Shown here piece after piece: positions 11,733 to 22,900 of a stretch of 64,000 nucleotides of DNA. This stretch comes from Sphaerolaimus hirsutus (taxonomy: Eukaryota > Nematoda > Chromadorea > Monhysterida > Sphaerolaimidae): positions 16,492,001-16,556,000 of the forward strand of contig OZ038456.1 in the NCBI GenBank assembly GCA_964036195.1. Reading direction: 5' to 3'. The stretch's first letter is position 1; the number at the start of each line of letters is the position of its first letter. A program made the position numbers and the translations under genes. Under the pieces are notes generated by a model. That model saw only the letters and a program-made list of their open reading frames with translations, did not search any database and was not told the DNA's origin.

Positions 11733-14700
11733 ATGCAGCTATCAATCGCTCCACTAGCAACCGCTGTTGGTGCGACCTTCGCACTGGCCAGTATGTGCGC
11801 GTTCTACTTGAAGCGGCGACGCGACAGACGCATGTATGGCGTGTGCGATGGGCGGGTAGCTGCGACACGTTTGGATGGGGTCGTGGTGTTGATTACGGGC
11901 GCTGGCAGTGGCATTGGTTTGTGTGTTTGTTTGTTTTTTTGGGGGGGGGGGGCGGAGTCAGGGGTCTCCTAGATTTTGACCCTCCGGGGGTGGGATGGAT
12001 AGCTGAGCCGCCTTCGGGCTATTTCATGCTCGTACGCTTTTTCTGTTTATTACTGCTGGGCGTTTTGCCAAAAGCGACTATTTTGCACGTTTTATCTAAA
12101 AGACAAAACGCGCAACCACTGTCGCAATCATGTGACCAAAAAATTGGACACACGACCACGGCTGGTCGCATATCTTAATACTTATAGGGGCCCATCCTAT
12201 GCACCGGGGGCCACTGGTCGGGAACTCCCCCTACACAAAAATACAATCCCAATATAGGAGGTAGAACCCTATATTGAGTCTAGGTGCAGACCCAAGTGGG
12301 TCTGACTTGAGCTCTGGCTGTCTAGGGAGCTGGTTTTTTACTGGGTGGGTGACAGAGGTTAGAGCAGTTACACTAACACAGTGGGCGGAGCCTGCAGGCA
12401 CCAGCTGGCTCTGTTTGGACATGTTTGCTGTGGTCTGGAATTGGCTCTAGCTGGCTCTGTACCTCGCTGGTTTGGCAACATGGTTTTTGCCCAACTGTAT
12501 CAAGGTAACTACCATAGTGGTGATATTATTTATCACCACTGTGGTAGTTACCTTGATACAGTTGGGTAAAAACAACCTGGTAGCTGTCAAACACAGTCAA
12601 ATGTGTAATGTAAAGTAAAGAGTAAAGTGTCAAATGTAAAGTCAAATGTGAAATGTTAAGTAAAGAGTAAAGTGTCAAATGTAGAGTCAAATGTGAAATG
12701 TCAAGTCAAGTCTCAAATGTGAAATGTAAAGTAAAGTGTCAAATGGAAGGTCAAATGCAAAGTCAAATGTGAAATGTAAAGTAAAGAGTAAAGTGTCAAA
12801 TGTAAAGTCAAATGTGAAATGTAAAGAAAAGTGTCAAATGTAGAGTCAAATGCAAAGTCAAATGTCAAATGTAAAGAAAAGTGTCAAATGTAAAGTCAAA
12901 TGCAAAGTCAAATGTAAAGTAAAGTGTCAAATGTAAAGTGTCAATTGTGTATCCAAATCTTATTTTTTCGTATCCAAATCTTATGTTTTTGTATCCAAAT
13001 CTTATTTTGAAAAGTAAGATTTGGATACAAAAACATAAGATTTGGATATGAAAAAAAGATTTGGATACACAATTGACATTTTACTTTACATTTGACACTT
13101 CACTTTACATTTGACTTTACCACTACCTATTTAAGCCATTTTTAAAATGGTTCATTGCCCTAAGCTTAAAATGGTTAGTAGGGCTAAGCTTAAAATGGTT
13201 AGTAGGGCTAAGCTTAAAATGGTTAGTAGGGCTAAGCTTAAAATGGTTAGTAGGGCTAAGCTTAAAATGGTTAGTAGGCCTAAGCTTAAAATGGTTAGTA
13301 GGCCTAAGCTTAAAATGGTTAGTAGGGCTAAGCTTAAAATGGTTAGTAGGCCTAAGCTTAAAATGGTTAGTAGGCCTAAGCTTAAAATGGTTAGTAGGGC
13401 TAAGCTTAAAATGTTTGGTAGGCCTAAGCTTAAAATGGTTAGTAGGCCTAAGCTTAAAATGGTTAGTAGGCCTAAGCTTAAAATGGTTAGTAGGCCTAAG
13501 CTTAAAATGGTTAGTAGGCCTAAGCTTAAAATGGTTAGTAGGCCTAAGCTTAAAATGGTTAGTAGGCCTAAGCTTAAAATGGTTGGTAGGCCTAAGCTTA
13601 AAATGGTTAGTAGGCCTAAGCTTAAAATAGTTAGTAGGCCTAAGCTTAAAATGGTTAGTAGGCCTAAGCTTAAAATGGTTAGTTGGGCTAATTTTTTACC
13701 TAAGCCTAAGCCTAAGCTTAAGCCCAAAATAGTGAATTTTCCTAGAAAACAGTTGGTAGAATTCTTTTAAGCTTTTTACCATTTCAATATACGACGTTAC
13801 AGTGCGTTGGCATTGTGCCACCTTAAGCACGCATTGGCAACGTGCCAAAAAGAGTTTATTTTCCAACGCACGAGCATGAATAAGCCCCGCCTTCGGGATA
13901 CATGCATAGCTGGAAAAAATGGGGGGTTGCGGGATTTTGATATATAGGCTTTTTCAGGGTGTAGAAGGAAGAAAAGGGAAAAAATCGCTAAAAGTAGGTG
14001 GAAAATAGCTCAAAAAAGGTATACAAGAGCATATAGTACTAAAATAACTGAAAATAGGTGAAAAGGAACAGGACTCTCCCCAACCCCCCTGGGGACACCC
14101 CTGGGCGGATTGCATTTATATTTTTGCTCCGAATTATGATATTGTTTTCTCAGGTCTTGAACTGGCTGCTCATTTTTTCAAATATGGCGCCACATTGATT
14201 TTGACTTCTCACTCTGATTCTCCTGCTGCAGTTTTGAAGAAGTGCGTTCGTCATAATTAATTGTACGAGATTAACAATTTTTTAATGTCACCGTAAACTG
14301 TTTCAGATTGGAATGTCGCTGTAAATCAGATGGGATTTCTGTGGATTTACTTGAACAGAATGTTGTTGTTGTTCCACTAAACTTGCTATCTTTGCAAGCA
14401 GTTGAGAAATTCTCCAGAGAAATTACATTGCTACCAAAAATTCAGAAAATTGACATTCTCGTGTGCAATGCGGGTATCATGGCTGCTCCATATTCATTGT
14501 CTGGTTCGCTGGGGGCTCTTGTCTTTTTTCAATTCAGATCACATACGAGTTGGCTGTTGTTCTGCAAAACACAAAGTACCCAACTTAATTTCAAAATACA
14601 TAAAGTGCAATAATTAAAGTCGTTTTGAAACGATGTATGTAAAACAAAAGTTTCATTTTAACTTCAGTTGTTATGTGTACAATCATATCCACGTTAATGC

Positions 14701-17085
14701 TTGTGTACTGAGCAAATATGTGTTAATGGCGGCCCCCACACCAGTTTACACACGTTGTCACTGGTCTGGTCAACTCAGATTTCAGCTTCACGTGTGGCAG
14801 AACGATCTTCCAATGCACTTGCTTGATATTTGTTTTTCACATGAGGTATAGGTCCTAGTTGACACAGATCAGTTGAAACACTACACTAGTGTCAACTAGT
14901 ATGCGCGATGACTGTGGTGCATACTTTTGTTTTATATACAATGTGTTTTCAAATCGATTTTGAGTTGCACACCGGGTGTCAACTAGTTTGCGGGCAGCCA
15001 TTCTGAAGAAAACCGCTGCCATGAAATTTGTTGGGTAAAAATAACTCTAGATAAGGTTGAATCGGTTTCAGTTAGAGTATGTCTAGTACACACATTTGCC
15101 GTAACATTTCAGTTGACGGCTACGAGACTCATTTTGCCATCAACCATTTGGGCCACTTTCACCTGTGCAATTTGCTGTTGCCCCTCATTGCAAAGGGCGA
15201 CCCACAGTGGAGACGGATTGTCATTGTGTCGTCTGGATACTATAAAAAGGCTGCTGTGAGTCACTTTTCTATATTAGGGTGCATTAGGTTGTATATCTTT
15301 GGGTTTCATGGAGTTGCAGGAATGATGTAACGTCGGGGCAGGCCTGATACGCACACGTGCCCGATACGCACATATGCCCGGTTTTTTCACTTGACACTTT
15401 TTCAAGTGATTTTCAGATATGAGTTAAGTGAAAAAAAGTTGCGCAATGACATTAGTAAACTTTTTCACTTCACTCATATCTGAAAATCACTTGAAAATGT
15501 GTCAAGTGAAAAAAACGGGCATATGTGCGTATCGGGCACGTGTGCGTATCAGTGCACCCCCGTAACGTCCAGTTAGGGTTCAAACGGGATTGACTTTTCG
15601 GGATCGGGATCGGGATCGGGATTCACTTTTTGAGATTTCGGGATCGGGATCGGGATCGGGATTGGGGTTTCGGGATCGGGATCGGGATTGGTTTTTTGAG
15701 ATTTCGGGATCGGGATCGGGATTGGCCGGGATTGGGGTCACGGGATCGGGATCGGGATTGGGATAGGCATTTTTCCGGGATCGGGATTGGGTTCTAGGGA
15801 TAGAGATTTTGGCCATTTTTCTGGCATTCACAGTTGTTCATAAAGGTGTCAAAACACTGTTGGATGCCAGAAAAGTGGCATAAAATTGACGCTGGGGGTT
15901 TGCATCCACTTTTTTGCATGCAAAAACGTCATTAATTCACTTTTTATAATTTCCACTAATTTTTCCGGGATCGGGATCCCGGACTTGGGAGTTTCTCGGG
16001 ATCGGGATCGGGATTTGAAAACTTTCGGGATCGGGATTGGTATTTTTGAGATTTCGGGATCGGGATCGGGATCGGGATTGGGGTTTCGGGATCGGGATCG
16101 GGATCGGGACTGGTAAATCCCGGAATTTCACGGGATCCGGGATCGGGATCGGGATCCCGTTTGAACCCTACGTCCAGTGGACATTGGAGAAAATTCCAAT
16201 CCCGATCACGAAAATAAAAAACCCGCTCCCGAAAAGTCGATCCCTACTACTGAGCCGCGTTGAACACCAAATACTACTGAGTCGTTTGGTATTTCGGATT
16301 TTCCATGTCGGGTATCACTTTCAAGTATCGGCATCGATAAGTCCGAATTGTTCCACAGATGTTCAGCACTAGTCGTGAATAACTTAACATTTATTTTGGC
16401 AGCACGCCAAGTCGCTTTCTGACATTCACGATGACATCAAGGCCACTTGCGTCACGGGCTGGGATCCACTATTTGGCTATGCCAGATCCAAACTGGACAA
16501 TGTGCTGCACGCTTCTGAACTAGCGAAACGACTGGCTCATGTAGATTTGGGAGGTTGGTTGAATTTGGCACCTTGCCAGCCTGGTTTTTGCGTGTGTTTA
16601 TTTCGAATCGTATATCGACGCGGAAATTTTTTGCTTCTCAGCACTGGTGCCAATCCCAGACCCTGTAAGATGCCGTGTAAAATTTCATACAAAGTGCCCT
16701 GGGAGACCACTGCTTTCGACACTTTGCATGACATTTGACATTTTACAGTGTCTGGGACTGCCCCCGATCTATTTATAATTCCGACCCACTCGCAGTTTAT
16801 TCCGTGAGGCCTGGCTTCGTCCGCGGAACCGAACTAGGTCGCTACCGTAACCCTCTGCTGCTGTTTTTCGCCCGTCCCATTATTTGGTACTTTTCCCGGA
16901 ACTTAAATCAGGGGATACAAACGCTGCTCCACTGCTGCCTGAGCGACAAAAAGAGTTTGGAATCTGGTGCTCTTTATTCAGACTGTAAAGTTGATAATTT
17001 TGAAGGTCTAGCTGGGGATGTCACTGCACAGTTACAATTGTGGAAACTGTCTGAAATTTGTGTGAAGGAAAGTGTTGGTCAGTAG
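11733..17085 (+). CDS. Membrane-anchored short-chain dehydrogenase/reductase (retinol dehydrogenase-like), six exons
   Basis: Exons: 11733-11916, 14154-14241, 14307-14503, 15113-15255, 16403-16553, 16796-17085. All introns are GT-AG, phases close, and the product is 350 residues. Residues ~8-27 are a hydrophobic signal anchor followed by KRRRDRR. The NAD(P) Rossmann motif TGAGSGIG is at 55-62, the NAG motif (CNAGIMAAP) near 139, a catalytic serine in VSSGYY near 196 and the YARSK catalytic Tyr/Lys at 230-234. This matches the RDH11/RDH13/WWOX-like SDRs, which oxidise or reduce retinoids or steroids at membranes; the real substrate is unknown. I chose the ATG at 11733 because an upstream in-frame ATG (11688) is separated by a stop in the paralogue. 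Exon 5-6 joining at VDLG/VYSVRPG is by family fit. Introns carry several MITEs. Confidence 0.85.
12490..12566. repeat. 77-bp near-perfect hairpin
   Basis: CCCAACTGTATCAAGGTAAC reads into a central TTATTTAT-type loop and returns as its reverse complement. Arms are about 35 bp with a single mismatch. Confidence 0.85.
12595..13125. repeat. GTCAAATGTAAAGT array with inverted return
   Basis: About twenty degenerate copies of GTCAAATGTAAAGTAAAGT occupy 12595-12945. A palindromic block of TATCCAAATCTTATTTT words follows (12950-13075), and then the array vocabulary returns in reverse complement (13075-13125). The layout is a long stem: array, inverted core, array'. Confidence 0.7.
13150..13690. repeat. 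24-bp minisatellite (about 22 units)
   Basis: The unit is AAGCTTAAAATGGTTAGTAG plus GCCT or GGCT. It contains the palindromes TAAGCTTA and TAGGCCTA. Because the unit is a multiple of three with no stop in several frames, it creates open frames on both strands (repeating KMVSRPKL and ILSLGLLT); these are artefacts of periodicity. GGCT and GCCT unit variants are interspersed in the first half and GCCT dominates the second half. Confidence 0.9.
14727..15000. mobile_element. MITE with TGGCGGCCC.../...GGGCAGCCA ends in SDR intron 3
   Basis: The left end is TGGCGGCCCCCACACCAGTT and the right end is AACTAGTTTGCGGGCAGCCA. It is closely related to 36826-37035 (same CAACTCAGATTTC and GATCTTCCAATGCACTTGC internal words). 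Fragments of the same termini occur near 11457-11478 and 54793-54816. Confidence 0.6.
15344..15552. mobile_element. 209-bp foldback MITE in SDR intron 4
   Basis: The arms begin CTGATACGCACACGTGCCCG and return as the inverse at the right end. The ~90-bp arms are nearly perfect complements with a short central spacer (about 15437-15465). No target duplication could be fixed. Confidence 0.7.
15574..16170. mobile_element. hAT MITE with GGGATC-repeat core, TSD CGTCCAGT, in SDR intron 4
   Basis: Ends are TAGGGTTCAAACGGGATTG and GATCCCGTTTGAACCCTA. A perfect 8-bp duplication CGTCCAGT lies at 15566-15573 and 16171-16178. The core consists of GGGATC hexamer arrays around a unique centre (15800-15960). 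The same centre, inverted, is found in 55180-55795, so the two are sister copies in opposite orientation. Confidence 0.9.
16647..16766. mobile_element. Introner-like MITE (GTGCCAATCCC...GGGACTGCCCCC) inside SDR intron 5
   Basis: The left arm GTGCCAATCCCAGACCCTGT and the right arm ACAGTGTCTGGGACTGCCCC are inverted, and the AAAGTG / GACATTT vocabulary is shared with the other members (19775, 21412, 36550). Here the element lies within the intron (16554-16795) and does not define it. Confidence 0.65.
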
Positions 17086-17214
17086 ATGTGCAAATATATA
17101 TATATATATATATTCACTGTATTTCCCGGAAATACTTCCAGGGGTTGTTTATTATTTCGCCAGATAATTTTGAAGGAGTTTTATTATTTCGCCAAAAAAT
17201 TTCTTTTCCACGTG

Positions 17215-18271
17215 CCGTATTTCCTCGAAATACCCCCCGGGGGGTGATTGTTTCAGAGTGAGAATTTTGAGGGGGGTATTTCGAGGGGGGCTTATTATTT
17301 CGCCAGAAATTTTTTGAACCCCCAGTACTAAAATGTTGGTTGTAACATACGCAGACGTCGAAAAATGCGACAATAAGCACCATGTATAATAAGGGTCTAT
17401 ACTAGGGTTGGAAAAAAAACGTTTTTTTTAGCTCGATGTTTTAAAAAAAACTTTTTTTTATAAAAAAAACGTTTTTTTAAATAAAAAACGTTTTTTTTTT
17501 ATAGGCTCCCAGATGTGACCTTGTGTCAACATATATAGGTATATCAGACAGTGGCAATACTCTGTGATGTTATATATGACCATATAATGTCTGTGGAGCC
17601 ATGGGATAGCATTACAAGGTAAAGGTACAAGCATTCGAATGTTCTTGACTTCAGGTAAAGTTTGGCACGGAATAGTGATCAAACAAGGTTATAAAGGGAG
17701 GTTGTTACTTTGAGAGTGAAGTTACACACTGTGGAGGTACATGGAAGCACATTACCTCAATATTATATACTACAGCAACATATGACGGCTTATTAACCCA
17801 TGGTAGCACATAGAAATGGATACTTTGATACTAAAAATGCCACAAAACCAATGAAAACAACCACCAATGTCAATTTGTGTGTGAAATTGCGCGCTTGCGC
17901 GCAAAAATTTTGCAAAATACCTAGTGCTTAGTACTAAAAATTTCGGCCGATGTTTTGTTTAATAAAAAAAACATTTCGGACGTCATGTTTTTTATATAAA
18001 AAAACGTTTTTTTTTAATAAAAAACGTTTTAAAAAAACATCGGCCAACCCTAGTCTATACACTTAGGTATTTTAGTATGTAGATGGTGTAAACCCTGTTC
18101 TGACGTGACACAGTCTTTTTTTCAACATATATTCCGCATTGCCTGATCACAAACCGCAGTTTCGGCATGTACATTATCTGTAAACTCAATTTGGGGGGTG
18201 GTATTTCGAGGGGGTGGGTAATTATTTCATAGTCGCCATTTTGAGGGGAGGGGTATTTCGAGGAAATGCGG
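17215..18271. mobile_element. CCGTATTTCCTCG-family TIR element, split by a hAT insertion
   Basis: Left end CCGTATTTCCTCGAAATACC, right end TTTCGAGGAAATGCGG followed by TA. Subtracting the nested hAT (17403-18052 plus its 8-bp duplication) leaves about 399 bp, the full length seen in other copies. It lies just downstream of the SDR stop codon. A second, degenerate set of ends occurs at 17118-17200. Confidence 0.65.
17403..18052. mobile_element. hAT MITE, TAGGGTTGG ends, TSD GTCTATAC (650 bp)
   Basis: Begins TAGGGTTGGAAAAAAAACG and ends CATCGGCCAACCCTA. A perfect 8-bp duplication GTCTATAC lies at 17395-17402 and 18053-18060. Subterminal ACGTTTTTTTT arrays surround a unique centre shared almost base for base with 20526-21210. 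The T..A pattern in the target octamer fits Ac-type hAT preference. Confidence 0.9.
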
Positions 18272-18597
18272 TATTGCCATTCGAGAGAATACGGTTTGTA
18301 TGAATAGCTGCCATTTGATAATACGTTCTTTATGGTGAAGGAAATTATTTATTTCTAAATGTTTATACCATACTGCTGTTCACACGCTCGATGAAGTGCA
18401 CCTATTTGTGAAACCCATTGACAAATTCTCACATTGTTCTATTGGTTGCTGACAGCTCTCTGTCTGTACCCAGCGTAGTGCGTTTTTTAATTATTGATTC
18501 ACTTGAGGTTGTTGGTTTCTTGTCAATTCTCTAAAATGCGACCATATTTTTCTCTCTATAGAACATCGAGTTATTGGCCCCAACCACATTAGTTGAC

Positions 18598-18719
18598 ATC
18601 GACACCAGATGTCAACTGGTTCCGATCCCAATTCAAAGCTTGCTGACGAGACAGCTAACGATGCTCAAATGCAAGCTTGGAATTGGAATCATAACCAGTT
18701 GACATTTGGTGTTTGTGGG
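18598..18719. repeat. Palindromic GTTGACA-family repeat
   Basis: GACACCAGATGTCAACTGGTT at the left returns inverted as AACCAGTTGACATTTGGTG at the right around a TTGCTGACGAGACAGC centre. Similar TAGTTGACA/TGTCAACTA words recur at 19330-19510 and 36840-37020. Confidence 0.6.
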
Positions 18720-18932
18720 ATTTGATGCAGTTGGCAGAAAAAAATCGCCACATTGAAAAAATTTCATAGAAATTCGCTCGGGCCAGTGCGTTCTGGAGAA
18801 AAAAACAACTTATCACAAATATCAACCTTCTACGCTCTACCATACTAAAAATCCTTTACACACTAAAAACCCATTATCCTTCGCCAGTGCCCCCACCCAA
18901 TATAACCCACAAACCAGTGCCCAATTTGTTGA

Positions 18933-19759
18933 ATGAGCGACAGTGCGCCGAGCAGCGTGTCGCCGGGCAGGCTGGTCGACCTCGTGGACGCCGCTTGGAG
19001 GGCGGATAGAGTCCCTTTTGAGTATCATTGCGTCGGTTTTGGGGTTTTGTGCTTTTTTTGGTGGATTGGTGGTTGTTGGATTTGGATAGTTCGATACTAC
19101 CTAGTTGATATCGCGAAAAAATGTCTACTAAATACCTATTTTTCAAAGCTACCTGTCAACTAAATACCACATATGAATGTTGAAATCACCTACCTATGAA
19201 CCAAACTAGGTGAATTTAGTTGACGTTTTTTTCGATGCGGGAGCCCTTGGGCTGCGTCGGTTTATTTTCACTCGTGGAATGGCGCCAGTCGATCTGAAGC
19301 GTTCTCTTTCTGTGACATTGGGCACCCAGACTAGTTGACATCACGAATTCGTGTCAACTGAATGTCAACTAAATAACACAGAAAAAACTTTTAGAAGCGT
19401 CACACTTAACAGAAGCAACGAAAATAAGTGTCACGGTATCAATGCGTTATCACACAGGAAATCACACATTTACCAAAATTTAGTTGACACAGATTTGCGA
19501 TGTCAACTAGTGCGGGCCGATTGAGCCAAAGTTTCACCGTCGCGAGTCGCACTCATCACAGTCCAAATTCGCTTAGGTGCCGCCTTCGTTGATGCCCGAC
19601 AGCGAGGCGGCCCCGTCGACGGTGAACCCGCTCTTGACCAAGGCCGACCTGGACATGCGCTGGCACGACAACGGCCTGGCCCAGTTGTGGCGCACGGCGC
19701 ACGCGCCCAACTTTGGGAACGGTGCCAGTTCCGCGTTCGCCGGGTCGCAGCTCCGCTGA
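18933..19759 (+). CDS. ANAPC13: Anaphase-promoting complex subunit 13, two exons
   Basis: Exons 18933-19021 and 19603-19759 give 81 residues (human APC13 is 74). Recognition rests on the family's two conserved blocks: RLVDLVDAAWRADRVPFD (residues ~13-30, cf. the RILDLIDDAWREDKLP-type block) and DLDMRWHDNGLAQL, then a PNFGNG tail. APC13 is a small structural subunit of the APC/C ubiquitin ligase that steadies the TPR subunits in the nucleus. The donor GTATCA and acceptor GACAG give an uninterrupted frame with the expected FDE junction; a donor at 19011 with an acceptor at 19575 would also stay open but fits the family less well. BORCS5 starts 234 bases downstream, most of which is a MITE. Coding sequence is clearly more GC-rich than its surroundings. 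Confidence 0.75.
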
Positions 19760-19774
19760 ACCGACCCATTCCTG

Positions 19775-19944
19775 GTGCCTATACTATACCCTGTGAAATG
19801 TCAAGTGTCGTGTGAAGTGTCAAAAGTCATGTAAAATCCCCGGGAATATGGCCAACGTACGTTCGTCGTTTTGCAGGGCATTTTACATTACTTTTGACAC
19901 TTCGCGTGACATTTGACATTTTACAGGGTCTGGGACTGCGCCCG
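19775..19944. mobile_element. Introner-like MITE between ANAPC13 and BORCS5
   Basis: Left arm GTGCCTATACTATACCCTGT, right arm ACAGGGTCTGGGACTGCGCC, with AAGTGTCAAAAGTCATGTAAAA words inside each arm. It occupies most of the 234-base gap between the two genes. It could be a 5'-UTR intron of BORCS5 (an AG lies just past its right end), but that cannot be seen from sequence. Confidence 0.65.
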
Positions 19945-19993
19945 GTAGTGCAAATTCGTCTCTGTAAACTGTGATTAGCGTTTAACCGTCGCA

Positions 19994-22900
19994 ATGGGCA
20001 ACGAGCAGAGTGGCGCCGCTGCGGCCGATTCGTTTCTGGATCGCGTGAAAGGTTGGTGTTTTTTATTCTCTCACAAATTTGGTAGAGCTAGTTTTCGTTG
20101 ACGGGGTTCGTTGGCGAATTCGGCTGGCGGTGTAAAGTTGCTCAAAATATAAACCTACTCGGTCTACGCTGCTCGTGGGGGCTAAATATATAACCTTTTT
20201 CAGTGTATAGAAGACAGAAAAAGGGACAATTGCCTAAGTATCCAGAAATAGATAAACAATAGCTCAAAATAGCTATATAAACATGTAAATAACCGAAAAT
20301 GGCGATTTTGAAGGTGAAAATTGGTCAAATAGTTAGAAATTTAGAGTAAAAATCGCTCAAAATTTGCTCCACATAGATAAAAAGCTGAACAATGTGGGGG
20401 ATAGTAGCAAAAAATTTACGTCGAGATAGATGATAGATAGCTGGCCGATTTGGGGAGGGGGCAGTCCCCCCCCCCCTTGAGACCCCTGATCTACAATCAC
20501 ATAGTTCAACAGTTATGGTCTGGACTAGGGTTGGAAAAAAAACGTTTTTTTTTAACTCGATGTTTTTTTTAAAAAAAAAACGTTTTTTTTAAATAAAAAA
20601 CGTTTTTTTTTAAAAGCTCCCAGATATGACCTTGTGTCAACATATATAGGTATATCAGACAGTGGCAATACTCTGTGATGTTATATATGACCATATAATG
20701 TCTGTGGAGCCATGGGATAGCATTATAAGTGGTGATTTGTGTCAAAAATATCCATTTTTCGTCAACATATCGTTCGTATATCGCCTTATAGTCGAATGTT
20801 CGTGACTTCAGGTAAAGTTTGGCACGGAATAGTGATCAAACAAGGTTATAAAACGAGGTTGTTACTTTGGGAGTGAAGTTACACACTGTGGAGGTACATG
20901 GAAGCACATTACCTCAATATTATATACTACAGCAACATATGACGGCTTATTAACCCATGGTAGCACATAGAAATGGATACTTTGATACTAAAAATGCCAC
21001 AAAACCAATTAAAACAACCACCAATGTCAATTTGTGTCTGAAATTGCGCGCTTGCGCGCAAAAATTTTGCAAAATACCTAGTGCTTAGTACTAAAAATTT
21101 CGGTCGATGTTTTTTTTAAAAAAAAAACATTTCGGACGTCGTGTTTTTTTTAAAAAAAAAACGTTTTTTTTTAATAAAAAACGTTTTAAAAAAAACATCG
21201 GCCAACCCTAGTCTGGACCCCCTCCGATGACTTACGGGTTGCAGTGGTGTCGCAGTACAACAATGAGCCACCAACCCACGCAGGGCGCTCCATTCGCACG
21301 GACAAAATAGTAGTGGTGCGGGCGGCGAGCGACGGCCAGCCGAGCTACGACCCCGACAAGGACGAGCACGTGCTCGCCGTCGACTCGGTTCCCCAGTTCA
21401 TGCCCATCCTGGTGCCAGTCCCGGACCCTGTGAAATGCCCTGTAACATGTCAAGTGTCACGCGAAGCGTCAAAAGTCACGTAAAATTCCCTGCAAAATGG
21501 CAAACGTATCGGGTCTGTGCCGCTGCGCATGTAAACCCGGTGCACATGTAGGCCAAATTTCCCGCATTTTGCCATCACACTGATATTATATAACTAAAGC
21601 GGTCCTCGTACTGTCAATGCTCTACAAAATACACCGAATGGTGTGCTCGTCACTATATGTATGTATATTTCATACATATCAGCGATTTTTGGTGCGTTTT
21701 GACAATGGCGCCAGCGTTATGGCAACTTTCGATCACCATGTAGGTACACTTTTTAGGGGTTGGGGGTGCTGAGGCACCCCCATTAACCGGGCTTAGTAAA
21801 CAAACAGCCCTCAAAAATCCTGAATATATTCCTGACCCCCGAGCACAGTGTCTACATTTGCACCAGGTTTACATGCGCTCCGGGTTTTCGCCAACGTATC
21901 TGCGTTTGCCTTTTTCCATGGCATTTTACATAACTTTTGACACTTTACATGACATTTGACACCTCACAGGGCATTTTACAAGGTGCGGGACTGCCCCCAG
22001 CGCTCAGCCCTGCGCCCGCCCTCCAGCGACCCGCCCGACTTGCACGCGCGTCTAAGGCACCCCGCTGTGGGGAGGCTTTGTGACGCGCTCGCTCAGAGAC
22101 ACAAGCAGTGTGCTGAGAGTGTTGCCAGTGAACAGTTGACCTTGGCGGCTCAGTTTAAGGAGGTTTGTATTTTTGGAGGCTGTTTGGCGACACCATGTAT
22201 TTGAGTTGGCTTGATAGTTTACTTTGTTGAGGGGGTGCAGGTATTGTTCGGAAAAATCAATTTTATAAGTCGCTTCATTTTAAAAACTTATATTTTTATA
22301 AATGACCCGAAAAAGGGAAAGAATATATTTAGATTAAATGGCACACAATGTGTTATATCTACCGTGGAGTTATAACGGCTGTGCACGCATTGAGTGATTC
22401 TGAATGGTGATTGTTGTCAAAAATCCATTGTTCAAAGTTAACTTGATTTGAAAATATGGACATAAAAAGGAAACACGTCAGACTAATCTAAATACATACC
22501 TACTTCATCTACCGCACATTTCCATCCCCAGCTGGACTACTCGCTATCGACCCTGTGCTCGGTGGTGAACGAGCGCAAGCGGACGTGCGAGCGCTTCGCC
22601 GCCGGCATGCAGCGCGCCGGCGAGGTGTCTTACCTGATGAACGGCTGCGGCGAGCACATGAAGTTGCTCGTCGAGCACGTGCATCGACTCAACTCGTTGC
22701 TGCCGGAGAAGGATAGGTGTGTGTGTACTTGTTTGCGGTAATACACTGAAGTGTGACAGCTAAATCAGTCGGAGTGTTATTGTTTTCACAAACTTGTTGG
22801 ATAAGAGCTCATCTTGTTGTCTCATATGGTCAATGATTACGTTTCGTGCTGTAAAATCACATAATTTGGCGAAAATTAACAACACGCCGGACTGCCCGTC

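Larger units (their letters stand above)
12017..13886. mobile_element. 1.87-kb MULE-like non-autonomous insertion in SDR intron 1
   Basis: Copy B of the duplication is continuous where copy A has this insert. The insert is flanked by the direct repeat CCGCCTTCG (12008-12016 and 13887-13895; identity extends to 11 bp). It has 16-bp imperfect inverted ends GGCTATTTCATGCTCG / CGAGCATGAATAAGCC. A 9-11 bp duplication suggests the Mutator superfamily. It contains no transposase but a hairpin (12490-12566), CAAATGTAAAGT arrays (12595-13125) and a 24-bp minisatellite (13150-13690). Confidence 0.65.
11289..14598 (+). repeat. Duplicated segment, copy A (SDR gene promoter to exon 3)
   Basis: Near-identical sequence recurs in direct orientation at 54626-56651, covering about 440 bp upstream of the SDR start codon, exons 1-3 and introns 1-2. 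Copy A differs by a 1.87-kb insertion at 12017-13886 that copy B lacks. Copy B carries a hAT element in exon 1 that copy A lacks. Homology stops at 14598 because copy B is interrupted there by a BEL/Pao LTR. Confidence 0.9.

Noticed and set aside
13150-13690. CRISPR-like array
   Set aside because: The repeats are directly tandem with no unique spacers, and the DNA is clearly animal nuclear.
13147-13770. 207-codon plus-strand and 191-codon minus-strand open frames
   Set aside because: Both are read-outs of a 24-bp minisatellite inside an intron; repeat periodicity keeps every frame open and there is no non-repeat domain.
15574-16170. GGGATC hexamer arrays as interstitial telomere repeats or regulatory G-quadruplexes
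   Set aside because: The unit is not a known telomere repeat, and the arrays are bounded by inverted ends and an 8-bp target duplication, so they are transposon cores.
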